Positions 19,022-28,818 of a stretch of DNA of 64,000 nucleotides are shown here, one piece after another (the first letter of the stretch is position 1; every line of letters starts with the position of its first letter). The stretch spans positions 124,001 through 188,000 of the forward strand of contig JAOUHU010000001.1 in assembly GCA_029884455.1 (NCBI GenBank), given 5' to 3'. The notes under the pieces are model-generated. The model was not told the DNA's origin. It made no database searches and saw only the letters and a program-made list of their open reading frames with translations. The translations under genes and the position numbers were made by a program. The stretch comes from Gammaproteobacteria bacterium. GTDB taxonomy: Bacteria > Pseudomonadota > Gammaproteobacteria > Steroidobacterales > Woeseiaceae.

Positions 19022-19270
19022 ATGGCAAACGGTGACATTACGCTCGCATCCCTGAAAAACGGTCAGATCGGCACGATCCGATCTATTGACGCGACCGACC
19101 CGCAGGTCCAACGGCTTATGGTGCTCGGGCTGGTTGAAGGCACCCAGGTGCAGCAAGCGGGTGCCGCTATCGGCGGCGATCCCATCGAGTTTCGCTTTTT
19201 CGGCAGTGGTATTTCCTTGCGCCGTGAGCAGGCCATGCGTTTCACCGTGACGCACGACAGTGTCGACTAA
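19022..19270 (+). CDS. feoA: FeoA family protein (ferrous iron transport)
   Basis: This small SH3-like protein (82 aa from 19022) shows the FeoA pattern: LASLKNGQIGTI, VQRLMVLGLVEGTQV, then a strand GDPIEFRFFGSGISLRREQA. FeoA assists the FeoB GTPase/permease. The start is uncertain. The ATG at 19022 fits family length but lies only 5 bases after the Fur box and has no Shine-Dalgarno. In-frame GTG 18980 or ATG 18992 would put the Fur box inside the coding region. The 3' end overlaps feoB by 11 bases. Confidence 0.85.
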   Translation: MANGDITLASLKNGQIGTIRSIDATDPQVQRLMVLGLVEGTQVQQAGAAIGGDPIEFRFFGSGISLRREQAMRFTVTHDSVD

Positions 19271-21386
19271 AGCCAGGACCAGCGAAACCCGCGTAGCCCT
19301 GCAAGATATCCCGAAACGCCGCCAGGCCGATGCCAGCATCGCGGTAGTGGGGAGCCCGAATTCAGGCAAGAGTACCTTGTTCAATCGCCTGACCGGCCTG
19401 CGGCAACGCATCGGCAACTACCCGGGGGTTACCGTCGAGCGGCACGTAGGGCTGTTGAAGACCGACGGTTGCATGATCGAACTGGTTGATCTGCCCGGTA
19501 CTCACGGACTCAGTGCACATTCCTACGAAGAGCAAATCGCGATCGACGTGATTTTCGGCAGAATGGCCGGCACGCAGCCACCGGACGGGATACTCGCTGT
19601 GGTTGATGCCACCAATCTTTATCAGGGCCTGTTCCTCGTGCAACAACTCATCGAGCTGGAGCGCCCTATTGTAGTGGCCCTTACCATGGTCGACGCGGCG
19701 GCGGCTGCCGGGCTCAAGATCGACATCGACAAGCTGTCCACGCATCTTGGCGGTGTTCCGATTTGCAGTGTGGTTGCGACCACCGGGCAAGGTATCGCTG
19801 CACTGCGGGATGCAATTATTGCCCTGCCTGACAGCGCCTTGCCGCGGCCAACCACAGCCTGGCCCGAACTCACGGCCCTGGCTACGGAGCTGGCCAGCAC
19901 GGCAGCCGTACCGATGCGTCGTGCGGAGGTCGAGCGCCTGATTATTGACGGTGCGACGGGTGTGAACGCACATGTGCTCGAATGCCTCGGCGCCGATGCT
20001 GCGGCGAGGCTCGCGAGCTATCGTGACCGCTTGTTTGGGCTCGACCCGCCGCTGGCGCGCGAGGCGCGCGTGCGTTACGCGTGGGTCCGGCAGGTGCTGG
20101 GTGACGTGCAGGAAAGGATGCCGGTGTTGCTGTCGTGGCGAACGCGCGTAACGCAGTTTTTCAATCAGCCGATTCCCGGCACGCTGGGCCTGTTCGTCGT
20201 CATGGCGATCGTATTCCAGGCCGTGTTTGCCTGGGCGACACCAATGATGGACCTGATCGACAGCGCGACCGCATCGTTGGGGAGCTGGGTCGGCAGCCAA
20301 CTCGGTGATACGGCTGTTTCAAGCCTGGTTGCCGATGGTGTCATTGCCGGTGTCGGCAGCGTGATCATTTTCCTGCCGCAGATCCTGATCCTGTTCCTGT
20401 TCATCATACTGCTGGAGGACTCGGGATATCTCGCCCGTGCAGCGTACCTGCTGGATCGGGCAATGCGCGCGGTTGGCTTGTCGGGACAATCGATCATTCC
20501 GATGATTTCCAGTTTCGCCTGTGCGGTGCCCGGTATCATGGCGACGCGTGTGATACCAAATCGCCGTGACCGCATCGCGACGATTCTCGCCGCTCCGTTT
20601 ATGACCTGTTCCGCACGTCTGCCGGTGTATGCATTGTTGATTGCGGCTTTCGTCCCGGCTGAGGACGTGGGAATCATGAATCTGCAGGGTCTCGTGCTGT
20701 TCGGCTTGTACATGTTCGGCATATTCATGGGTGTGTTGACTGCATTGTTGTTGCGACGAACCGCGCTGCGTGGGCCAAAACCGCCATTCGCGTTGATGTT
20801 GCCCGAGTTTCGACGACCGAATCTGCGCACCGTGCTCATGCAGCTGCTGGGCAGGGCACGCGTGTTCCTGCGCCGTGCCGGTACCGTCATTTTTGCGGTC
20901 GCCGTCATCGTCTGGGCGTTGGCCTATTTTCCGCGCTCGATGGATCTGGATGCGGCGCTCAGCGAAAACGAGGCGGCTGCTCTGCAACTCGAACAAAGCT
21001 GGTTGGGCCGCGCCGGTCACTTTGTCGAGCCGGCGTTTGCACCGCTAGGCTGGGACTGGCGCGTGTCGTCCGCAGTCATCGCCGGGTTTCCGGCACGTGA
21101 AGTCGTAATTGCCGTGCTTGGTACCGTGTATGCGGTTGGCGATGAAGCCGACGAGGCGACATTGTCGCGGCGCCTGAAAGCGTCGACCTGGCCGGACGGG
21201 CGTGCAGTGTTTACCTTGCCAATGGTGATCGGCCTGTTGATCTTCTATGCCTGTTGCCTGCAGTGCGCGGCAACATTGGCGGTGATCCGCCGCGAAACCA
21301 ACGGCTGGGGATGGCCGATCTTTGCCTGGGTGTACATGACAACGATTGGTTATGTTGGCGCGTTGCTGGCGTACCAGCTACTGTAA
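19260..21386 (+). CDS. feoB: Ferrous iron transport protein B
   Basis: This 708-aa FeoB has an N-terminal G domain with G1 GSPNSGKST, the switch region RIGNYPGVTVE and G3 DLPGTHG. The membrane permease carries the conserved GAT/core segments FLPQILILFLFI, SCAVPGIMATR and PFMTCSARLPVYALLI, with a second gate-type segment ending in GWDWRVSSAVIAGFPAREVV. The usual G4 motif NxxD reads LTMVD here, with Thr for Asn, which could alter guanine specificity or affinity. It starts with GTG inside feoA and is controlled by the same Fur box. Confidence 0.95.
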   Translation: MSTKARTSETRVALQDIPKRRQADASIAVVGSPNSGKSTLFNRLTGLRQRIGNYPGVTVERHVGLLKTDGCMIELVDLPGTHGLSAHSYEEQIAIDVIFGRMAGTQPPDGILAVVDATNLYQGLFLVQQLIELERPIVVALTMVDAAAAAGLKIDIDKLSTHLGGVPICSVVATTGQGIAALRDAIIALPDSALPRPTTAWPELTALATELASTAAVPMRRAEVERLIIDGATGVNAHVLECLGADAAARLASYRDRLFGLDPPLAREARVRYAWVRQVLGDVQERMPVLLSWRTRVTQFFNQPIPGTLGLFVVMAIVFQAVFAWATPMMDLIDSATASLGSWVGSQLGDTAVSSLVADGVIAGVGSVIIFLPQILILFLFIILLEDSGYLARAAYLLDRAMRAVGLSGQSIIPMISSFACAVPGIMATRVIPNRRDRIATILAAPFMTCSARLPVYALLIAAFVPAEDVGIMNLQGLVLFGLYMFGIFMGVLTALLLRRTALRGPKPPFALMLPEFRRPNLRTVLMQLLGRARVFLRRAGTVIFAVAVIVWALAYFPRSMDLDAALSENEAAALQLEQSWLGRAGHFVEPAFAPLGWDWRVSSAVIAGFPAREVVIAVLGTVYAVGDEADEATLSRRLKASTWPDGRAVFTLPMVIGLLIFYACCLQCAATLAVIRRETNGWGWPIFAWVYMTTIGYVGALLAYQLL

Positions 21387-21464
21387 TTTGCGTGCAATCT
21401 TGGATTACAGTGTCGCCTTAGTAAAATCTTGCTGTTTGCTTCGTGAGCATTTCCGGGGGATATC

Positions 21465-23444
21465 ATGATAAGAATCACTGCGATTGTTTTCAGTCTGCTG
21501 GCGGTTGGTTGCGGGATTGCGAGCGCGGAGGTACGGCATCCACTGGACGCGCTGGAAGCCGATGAAATTGTGCGTGCTGCTGCAATACTACGCGCAGCCG
21601 GCCATTCTGACGAAGCGACTCCGATCCTGTCGCTGGTATTGGAAGCGCCTGAGAAAGGCGCCGTACTGGCGTGGAAAACCGGCGACAACATACCGCGCCA
21701 GGCACGGGCTGTTATTCGCAAGGACCGGGTCAATCGGGAGTTCGTGATCGACCTCGTCTCCGGCCAGATTGTGGATGTTGCCACCATTGCAGGGCCTGGC
21801 CAGCCGCCTGTTGTTTTTGATGAGATCCTCGCAGCCATTGATATTGCCGTCAGCAATGAGGCGATGCAGTCAGGTCTGAAAAAGCGTGGCATCACGGATT
21901 TTGCGGCCCTGTTTTGTGCACCGCGGACGGGCGGCAACTTCGGTGCTCCATTCGAGCAATCGCGGCGTGTTGTAAAAGTCGATTGCTTTGACCTGTCGAA
22001 CAATCCAAAGAACATATTTGCAGCGCCCATCGAAGGCCTGTTCGCGATCATCGATCTCGAGTCGAAGGAAGTTCTCGACGTCATTGATCTCGGCGTCGTG
22101 CCGGTAACGCAAACCAGTTATTCGCTTGACCCAGATGCGCAGGAAAAGATTCGCGAACTTAATCCCGTCAACATCGTCGCGCCACAAGGCAGCAATATTC
22201 ATGTCGACGGCTGGAATGTATCGTGGCAGAACTGGCGCTTCCACATGCGTTGGGATATGCGTGCCGGGCTGATCGTTTCGATGGTCCAATATGATGACCG
22301 AGGCACGCTCAGGAACGTGCTGTACCAGGGTAATCTTTCGGAAATCTACGTTCCCTATCAGGACACCAGTGAGGGATGGTACTACCGCAACTATATGGAC
22401 GAAGGCGATTACGGCCTTGGCACCACGCACAGTCCGCTCGTTCCGGGTGCCGACTGCCCGAACAACGCGGTTTACAAGACACCCGTCATGGCAAACCCGG
22501 CTGGAGGCGCCGACCAGCTGAGCGACCGAATCTGCATTTTCGAACAACCCACCGGCAGTGCAACCTGGAGGCATTATGACATTCTCACCGGCGACCTGAA
22601 TGCGAGGCCAAACGTTGAACTGGTTGTGCGTTTCATCGCAACCGTCGGCAACTACGATTATGTATTTGACTGGGTATTCGATAACAAAGGTCAGCTTACC
22701 TACAGGCTTGGCGCATCCGGCCTGGATGCTGTCAAGGGCGTTGCGTCGCGGAGCCTGGATGACAAGAGCGCTGCTGCGGATACGGCGTTCGGACCGCTGG
22801 TCGCGCCCGGGCTAGCAGGTATACAGCACGATCATTTCTTTTCATTGAGGCTCGATGTTGATATCGACGGGCGCGAGAATCGCTTTGTCAGGGACAAGCT
22901 CGTGGCGCGAAGGCAGCCATCCGACAGCAAGCGTAAAAGCATCTGGCAAACGGAACGCGACGTCGCAGACACCGACAGCAACGCGAAATATCGACTGCAT
23001 CTCGAAAATCCGAGCCTGTGGCGGGTGGAAAGTTCCAGTCGTGAGAACTACCTCGGGTACGCGACCAGTTTTGCCTTGAAGCCGGCTGCAAATGCACGAC
23101 CGCTGGTTGATGAGGACGACCCACCGCTCGCGCGGGCAGGATTCGTCAATTATCACCTTTGGGTTACACCCTATCGTGACGACGAGTTGTGGGCCGGTGG
23201 CCATTATTCCAATCAGTCGGCGCCGGGACAGGGTTTGCCCGAATGGACCAGCGAGAACCGCAATGTTGAGGACACCGATATCGTACTCTGGTACACACTT
23301 GGGTTTCATCATGTGCCGTCGACAGAAGACTGGCCTGTGTACAATCTCGGCTTTAACGCAATAACGCTCCGGCCGTACAACTTCTTCGACCAGAATCCGG
23401 CGATGGATTTGCCGGAGTCATTGCACCAGTCATCAGGCCCCTGA
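21465..23444 (+). CDS. Secreted copper amine oxidase (TPQ-dependent)
   Basis: The 659-aa protein starts with a signal peptide (cleavage near GIASA/EVRH). All catalytic elements of copper amine oxidases are visible. Asp312 in YMDEGDYGLG is the candidate base, and Tyr397 in VGNYDYVFDW is the topaquinone precursor. His455 and His457 in QHDHFFSLRLD, and His616 in HHVPSTEDWP, are the copper ligands. It oxidises primary amines to aldehyde, ammonia and H2O2 in the periplasm. It lacks the extra N-terminal D1 domain of E. coli TynA. A GGGGGA ribosome-binding site precedes the ATG. The gene stands alone, 78 bases after feoB. Confidence 0.93.
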   Translation: MIRITAIVFSLLAVGCGIASAEVRHPLDALEADEIVRAAAILRAAGHSDEATPILSLVLEAPEKGAVLAWKTGDNIPRQARAVIRKDRVNREFVIDLVSGQIVDVATIAGPGQPPVVFDEILAAIDIAVSNEAMQSGLKKRGITDFAALFCAPRTGGNFGAPFEQSRRVVKVDCFDLSNNPKNIFAAPIEGLFAIIDLESKEVLDVIDLGVVPVTQTSYSLDPDAQEKIRELNPVNIVAPQGSNIHVDGWNVSWQNWRFHMRWDMRAGLIVSMVQYDDRGTLRNVLYQGNLSEIYVPYQDTSEGWYYRNYMDEGDYGLGTTHSPLVPGADCPNNAVYKTPVMANPAGGADQLSDRICIFEQPTGSATWRHYDILTGDLNARPNVELVVRFIATVGNYDYVFDWVFDNKGQLTYRLGASGLDAVKGVASRSLDDKSAAADTAFGPLVAPGLAGIQHDHFFSLRLDVDIDGRENRFVRDKLVARRQPSDSKRKSIWQTERDVADTDSNAKYRLHLENPSLWRVESSSRENYLGYATSFALKPAANARPLVDEDDPPLARAGFVNYHLWVTPYRDDELWAGGHYSNQSAPGQGLPEWTSENRNVEDTDIVLWYTLGFHHVPSTEDWPVYNLGFNAITLRPYNFFDQNPAMDLPESLHQSSGP

Positions 23445-23459
23445 TGGCCGCCGGCGCCA

Positions 23460-24632
23460 CTACAAAGATCCAGGCTGATGCAGTCGAGCCACGGCCTCGG
23501 TCAGTGTGGCATCGTCCTTGGCGAAGCAAAAACGTAATCGCGTGCCAGTAAATGCCTGCTCGCAAAATACCGACAACGGGATCGAGGCTACGCGCAGATC
23601 GCGCGTCCACTGCATGGCGACCTCAGTATCCGTGGCGGTCGTCAGGTCGCCGTAGTCGATCAGCTGGAAAAAAGTGCTGCGTGCCGGTGTAAATCGAAAC
23701 CGCGTACTTTGCAGCAGCTTGCAAAAGTGATCCCGCTTCTGTTGATAGAACGCAGCCACCTGGCGGGGAAAATTCGGCTGCGCCACCAGGAAATCGGCAA
23801 TGCCATGCTGCATCGGCGTGCTCACGGCAAACGTCGTAAATTGATGCACTTTGCGAAATTCGACGGTTAGTGGTGGTGGCGCGATGCAATAGCCTATCTT
23901 CCAGCCGGTCGCATGGCAGGTCTTGCCAAACGAACTGATGACAAAACTGCGCGGCCACAGCGCATCGTGCTGCAACACGCTACAGTGTGTTTGGCCGTCG
24001 AAAATTATGTGTTCGTAAACCTCATCCGACACCAGGTAGGCGGACGAGCTGTCCAGGATAGCGGCCAAGCGGTCAAGGTCAGCGCGCGAAAGAATCGCGC
24101 CGGTGGGGTTGTGCGGAAAATTGACGATAACGAGACGTGTTTTGCAATTGATCGCATCTTGCAGGCGCTGCCAGTCGACTTCGAATTCGCCACTTTCCAG
24201 ACGAATCGCCAGCGGCACGTGTCGTGTGATGCCGCCCGCCAGTGTCACTGAGGGTTCGTAGGAGTCGTACGCCGGATCCAGCACAACCACCTCGTCGCCA
24301 CGACGCACGATTGCCTGGATTGCGGCAAAAATACCTTCGGTGGCGCCCGAGCAGATGGTAATTTCCGCATCGGCATCAATCGCGCGGCCATGCTCGACCA
24401 GGGTCTTGCTGGCCAGGGCGCTGCGCAATGCCGGCACGCCGGGCATCGGCGCGTACTGGTTTGCGCCGTGCTTGAGATGGTAGCTGATGCGATCGGTCAG
24501 TGCTTCAGGCGGATCGAAACTCGGGAAGCCCTGCGACAGGTTGATCGCGTCGCAATCGTTGGCGAGCTGACTCATAACGGTGAAAATGGTCGTGCCAACC
24601 GCGGGTAGCTTGCTGTCCAGGGGAAGTCGCAT
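23460..24632 (-). CDS. Aminotransferase (methionine aminotransferase/YbdL-like)
   Basis: This 390-aa class I/II PLP aminotransferase has NLSQGFPSFDPP near the N-terminus, NFPHNPTGA, SDEVYEHIIFD, and the PLP lysine in SFGKTCHATGWKIGY near residue 235. The closest familiar relative is the methionine aminotransferase YbdL, with kynurenine/glutamine transaminase K also possible. It is convergent with the amine oxidase (15-base gap). It follows a secreted-protein gene by 8 bases on the same strand. Confidence 0.88.
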   Translation of the reverse strand: MRLPLDSKLPAVGTTIFTVMSQLANDCDAINLSQGFPSFDPPEALTDRISYHLKHGANQYAPMPGVPALRSALASKTLVEHGRAIDADAEITICSGATEGIFAAIQAIVRRGDEVVVLDPAYDSYEPSVTLAGGITRHVPLAIRLESGEFEVDWQRLQDAINCKTRLVIVNFPHNPTGAILSRADLDRLAAILDSSSAYLVSDEVYEHIIFDGQTHCSVLQHDALWPRSFVISSFGKTCHATGWKIGYCIAPPPLTVEFRKVHQFTTFAVSTPMQHGIADFLVAQPNFPRQVAAFYQQKRDHFCKLLQSTRFRFTPARSTFFQLIDYGDLTTATDTEVAMQWTRDLRVASIPLSVFCEQAFTGTRLRFCFAKDDATLTEAVARLHQPGSL

Positions 24633-24640
24633 GAATGCGA

Positions 24641-25657
24641 CTATTGTATGCGAACCAGTAATTGGATGCTGAAGCTGGGGAAACTGCTGCCAATGGCCGG
24701 ATTCATGGTGCCGGACGGCTGGATGCGATAACCGGTGACCATGGGATCATAGCCCTGTCCATCGGGCACCGGAATATAGTTGTACGGTGTACCGCCGCCA
24801 GGTTGATTGCTAAACGTGACATCGGCGGCGTAGGAATAGCTGAGACCGCTCGGCACGATGCCGTCAACGAAAATAACCGGGTCGCCGCTCGTGGTACCGA
24901 CAAACAGTGCTGACTGCGCCGGAACTGGATCAGTAATAATAATCGAACCCGCGGCCGGTGAGCCGTTGCCCTCATTCGTGACAGCAATCGTGTAGCGCAC
25001 AAGTGCTTGCGGAATAGCCCTGGGATTGGCGCTGCCATTGACCGGGTCGCTGGCTGTCTCAGCGATTTTCGACACCAGCAGTGAGGGCGATGGAATTTGC
25101 ACGAGACAAATGTCATCAACATGCCAAAAATCCTGGCCAAAGCCGTCGCCACCAGTCATGCGAAAGCGCAGCCGCATGCTGGCATGCCGCCCCGCCGCCG
25201 GTAGTAGATAGTTGCGCGCGAAGACCTGACCGGGCTGGCCATTGCCACTGAATACTTCAAGTGCGACCCATGCACCGACATTGTCCAGGTACTCGACGAC
25301 CAGGTCCTCATCCTGATCCGGACGATCACTGAACGCATTGCTGCCGCGCTGAATCCACATCACGAGGTCCGAGAACCAGACATCGGTAGTGTCAATTACG
25401 TTAGAGCTGGCGGTCACAGTACCGCCGTTGACAAAAAGCGAATTGCTTGGCGATGCCGAAGTCGCAGCACTGATTCCGGCGAAACCAGTACCTGGGCCTA
25501 TCGTCCAGTTTGCCAGCCCGGACTCGAAATCCTCACAGGCACCGACAGCGAGCGGTACGGCGTAGCTGGTTCCAGGCAGCGCAACGAGTGCCATGGGCAG
25601 CACCAGCAGACGCAGACCAAACCCAAATTTTCGAACCAGGCTCATGCCAAAGCGCAT
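24641..25657 (-). CDS. Secreted protein with jelly-roll-like and DUF11-like regions
   Basis: The 338-aa product has a long signal peptide (cleavage near TSYA/VPLA). A lectin/jelly-roll-like region of about 150 residues begins with CEDFESGLANWTIG. It is followed by a DUF11-like Ig-fold repeat (LLVSKIAETASDPVNG...VRYTIAVTNEGNGSPAAGSIIITDPVP). Similar pairs occur in MshQ-like and cell-surface proteins. Only two Cys residues are visible in the mature part and no sorting anchor is present. A binding or surface role is likely; the specific function is unknown. Confidence 0.75.
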   Translation of the reverse strand: MRFGMSLVRKFGFGLRLLVLPMALVALPGTSYAVPLAVGACEDFESGLANWTIGPGTGFAGISAATSASPSNSLFVNGGTVTASSNVIDTTDVWFSDLVMWIQRGSNAFSDRPDQDEDLVVEYLDNVGAWVALEVFSGNGQPGQVFARNYLLPAAGRHASMRLRFRMTGGDGFGQDFWHVDDICLVQIPSPSLLVSKIAETASDPVNGSANPRAIPQALVRYTIAVTNEGNGSPAAGSIIITDPVPAQSALFVGTTSGDPVIFVDGIVPSGLSYSYAADVTFSNQPGGGTPYNYIPVPDGQGYDPMVTGYRIQPSGTMNPAIGSSFPSFSIQLLVRIQ

Positions 25658-25670
25658 CTCGGATCAAAAC

Positions 25671-28040
25671 TCAGGAAGCCGAACGCCCGGCGAAAGCGCG
25701 AGTGCGTTTGCGACGGTTGGCAAACGACACCGGCTGATAGTTCTGTAGCCATGCTCGCATGGACTCCGCGGTTATCGGTTTGCTGAGCAGGAAGCCCTGC
25801 GCCTGCGCACAACCCATAGCAGCAAGCCGTCGCATGGTATCAATATCCTCAACACCTTCAGCCACCACCCACAGATTCATACTGTGGGCAAGTTCAACCG
25901 TGGTCTTGACGATAGCGGCATTGCGCGCATCACTGGCCAGGGTCGTTACAAACGCCCGGTCGATCTTCAGTTCGTGCAACGGGATGTTGCGCAGCTTCGC
26001 CAGCGATGAGTGCCCGGTGCCGAAGTCATCCATTGAAAGCTTGACGCCAATGTCACGCAGGCAGTCAAGAATTGACACAGCGTGTGTCAGGTTCTCCATG
26101 ATCGAACTTTCGGTTACCTCGATGGTGAGGCGCTCGGCGGGTAGGCCGTGTTCGTCAAGTATTTGCTTTACATGATAGGGCAGGTACTCATCGCGCAAAT
26201 CGCGCGCGGAAAGATTGACCGATATCTGCAGGTCATGACCCAGCGAATCCCAGTGCCGGCATTCGCGCACAGCCGCCGCCAGCACATGCCGCGTCAGGAC
26301 AACGATCATGCCCGACTGCTCGGCCGCCGGAACAAAGTCATCGGGTTGCAGAAAACCGAGCGTCGGGTGTTGCCAACGCACGAGAGCTTCGGCGCCGCAG
26401 ACCTTTCCGTCCGGCAACGAAACTTTTGGCTGGAACCAGACCTGCACGTCGCCGCGTCGCAGGGCTGCCGGCAGGTCATTCACAATTCGCAGGCGGCGCA
26501 CAAATTCGTCTTCGTGCCCGGGCTGGTAGATACAAACCCGTTCATCAGCGGATTCGGCCTCGGTCCGGGCGATGGCCGCCAGTCGCAGCAGGTCTGCGGC
26601 TGCCGTAGCATGGCGCGGAAATTCGGCAATGCCAATTTGCGCCTGCAAAATGACATTGATACGCCCGAGGGTAATGCCGGATGCGAGTAATCCCTCTATG
26701 CGATCGACATAGGTCATCGCGCCGTCGACATCCTGGCCCGGCAAGACCACGACGAATTCATTTGTACCCGTATGGCCAAGAATCTCCGCCTCGGCAAGAT
26801 TTGCACGCAAGTGGCGGGCAGCCATTTTGATCAGGTCGTCGGTCGCGCCGTGGCCAAGCGTCGACGAAATTTCGCTCATGCGCACGAGACCGATCGATAA
26901 AACGGTGATGTTTGCATCAGCGTTTCGCGCCTGTTCGACAAGGCTTGTCAGGCCTTTCAGAACCAGCGCACGGTTTGGCAAATCGGTCAATGGATCGTGC
27001 AGCGCATGATGGGATATACGTTGTTCGCGCTCAGCGATCGCCGATTGCATCGCATTAAAACTGGATGCGAGCTCACCGAACTCGTCATCCGTTCGCACCA
27101 CGATACAGCTATTGTAGTCGCCGGAAATCATTCGGCGTGCCGCGGCGGCGAGCGTCTTGATCGGCTCAGCGATGGTCGTGGAGAACCATGCACCTGCAAT
27201 TGCGACAAACAGTAACAGCACCGCGGCAAAAATTAACAGGCCCCTGCGTGCGTCTGTATAAGGCAGCATCGCCTCACGCAGCGAACGTTGCAGCACCACG
27301 AGGATGGTTTCGTCGCCGGCGACAAACTCCGTATGGATGGTCAAGGCCTGATCACCATGCTGATTGGTCATGAACACGGTGTCATTTTCAGCGTGCAGGC
27401 GGAGTTCGAGCGGAGCGTGGACTCGGGTCGTTACGATTGTCTCCGGTGGCGATTCTGCCAGCACAAAGGATGTATCAAGTCCGGTCAGTTCCTGGATATG
27501 CATGGCCAGGTTATTGTCGATCGGAAAGCCGACCACGACCCAGCCGATGGTGACCGGTGCCCGCAGTGGCACGGTATAGAGTTGATAAGCCGTGTCGGCA
27601 ATAAGAGCTGCGGTTTCACCCGGTCCTGACAAGAAATTGTCAGCGAGCAACCGGGGATCCAGAGTGGTTGCGGCACTGAGCGCGACCGTACTGACAATCG
27701 GCCTGCCGTCAATATCGAGAATGGCCAGGAAATCAGTGCCAATTCGTCGGCCATGATTCTCGAGTACCGAGCGAATGGTATTCTCATCGCCAGTCGCGCT
27801 GGCTTCCTTCAAGCCGTAATCGGCAGCCAAAACCTCGACACTGGTGCGCAACTGCGCGGAGCGGGCCGCGAGATACTCTGTGACGACCACCGCACCCGTG
27901 TTCAAGGATTCACGCGCACGCGACTGCAAATCCTGCTCGACAGTTCGCATTACCGCGAACAGGGTCACGAGCTGGGCGATGCCCAGCGGCACGAGCGTCA
28001 GGAGCAGCAGCTTGCTGCGGAAACTGGCACGAATCTGCAT
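25671..28040 (-). CDS. Membrane c-di-GMP phosphodiesterase (sensor-HAMP-degenerate GGDEF-EAL)
   Basis: The 789-aa protein has TM1 at residues 10-32, a periplasmic double-cache-like sensor, TM2 near residue 280 (LLIFAAVLLLFVAIAG), HAMP, GGDEF, then EAL. The GGDEF active-site motif is replaced by GTNEF, so cyclase activity is doubtful. The EAL domain keeps GAEALVRW, the metal-binding DDFGTGHSSLAKL and KIDRAFV, so c-di-GMP hydrolysis is expected. The start at 28040 (MQIRASFRSK) puts TM1 at the N-terminus; the upstream open frame to 28181 looks non-coding. It is divergent from a cupredoxin-porin pair and may regulate or be regulated with it. Confidence 0.88.
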   Translation of the reverse strand: MQIRASFRSKLLLLTLVPLGIAQLVTLFAVMRTVEQDLQSRARESLNTGAVVVTEYLAARSAQLRTSVEVLAADYGLKEASATGDENTIRSVLENHGRRIGTDFLAILDIDGRPIVSTVALSAATTLDPRLLADNFLSGPGETAALIADTAYQLYTVPLRAPVTIGWVVVGFPIDNNLAMHIQELTGLDTSFVLAESPPETIVTTRVHAPLELRLHAENDTVFMTNQHGDQALTIHTEFVAGDETILVVLQRSLREAMLPYTDARRGLLIFAAVLLLFVAIAGAWFSTTIAEPIKTLAAAARRMISGDYNSCIVVRTDDEFGELASSFNAMQSAIAEREQRISHHALHDPLTDLPNRALVLKGLTSLVEQARNADANITVLSIGLVRMSEISSTLGHGATDDLIKMAARHLRANLAEAEILGHTGTNEFVVVLPGQDVDGAMTYVDRIEGLLASGITLGRINVILQAQIGIAEFPRHATAAADLLRLAAIARTEAESADERVCIYQPGHEDEFVRRLRIVNDLPAALRRGDVQVWFQPKVSLPDGKVCGAEALVRWQHPTLGFLQPDDFVPAAEQSGMIVVLTRHVLAAAVRECRHWDSLGHDLQISVNLSARDLRDEYLPYHVKQILDEHGLPAERLTIEVTESSIMENLTHAVSILDCLRDIGVKLSMDDFGTGHSSLAKLRNIPLHELKIDRAFVTTLASDARNAAIVKTTVELAHSMNLWVVAEGVEDIDTMRRLAAMGCAQAQGFLLSKPITAESMRAWLQNYQPVSFANRRKRTRAFAGRSAS

Positions 28041-28149
28041 AGCGTTCGACCGTTGATCAATGGCCCGGAAATCATAGGCAGATTCTGTCAAATAGAATGT
28101 GCGGCAGGTCACGGTTAACCGAGCCGCTGTGCGCATAGACTGGAATGCG

Positions 28150-28818
28150 ATGTTAGACAGGCTCGAAATTTGTGCGCTCACGGCGCAGGTCTTGTTGCTC
28201 GCGACAATTATGGGCAGCGTCGCGCATGCCGAATTGCTTGGCGTGCAGGTGCTTGACCCGGATGGTCAGCCGGTGCCGGACGTGGTTGTATTTGCTGAAT
28301 CCCAAAACGGTGCAGCACCCGCCAACGCGACTGCAATCATGGACCAGGTCGATACCCGCTTTGTGCCGCATATTCTGGTCGTGCAGAAAGGTACGGCGGT
28401 GAGTTTCCCGAACAGCGATGTCGTCGCTCACCACGTGTATTCATTCTCCAAACCAAACAATTTTGTGCTGCCGCTGTACAAGGGCGACGCGCATGCGCCA
28501 GTCGTATTCGATGAGGCGGGCATCGTGATTCTTGGCTGCAATATTCACGACGGTATGCTCGGATACATCGTGGTTGTCGATAGTGACGCCTTTGGTCTGA
28601 GCGATGCATCCGGCGAGGTGACGCTTGAGCTCGCAGCCGGAACCGGCGATTACGTCATCAACATCTGGAGTCCGCGAATCCGGGACGTCCAGGCCGCCTT
28701 GCAAAAACGTGTTGACCGGCGTGCAAATCACGAACCGAAATTAGTCTTCAAGCTGCAGAAAAAACTTCGCCCGCCGCATGAGGCGCAATCGAGTGCGGTT
28801 TTGTGGTCCGAGTACTGA
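28150..28818 (+). CDS. Periplasmic cupredoxin-like protein (methylamine-utilisation-like)
   Basis: The 222-aa product from ATG 28150 has a signal peptide (cleavage near VAHA/ELLG). Type 1 copper-site residues are visible: His94/His95 in VAHHVYSF, then Cys130, His133 and Met136 in GCNIHDGM. An Ig-like region precedes the site. Proteins like this are often labelled 'methylamine utilization protein' because they resemble plastocyanin/amicyanin. It probably shuttles electrons in the periplasm. It overlaps the porin-like gene by 16 bases and is divergent from the EAL protein, with a 109-bp shared upstream region. Confidence 0.82.
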   Translation: MLDRLEICALTAQVLLLATIMGSVAHAELLGVQVLDPDGQPVPDVVVFAESQNGAAPANATAIMDQVDTRFVPHILVVQKGTAVSFPNSDVVAHHVYSFSKPNNFVLPLYKGDAHAPVVFDEAGIVILGCNIHDGMLGYIVVVDSDAFGLSDASGEVTLELAAGTGDYVINIWSPRIRDVQAALQKRVDRRANHEPKLVFKLQKKLRPPHEAQSSAVLWSEY

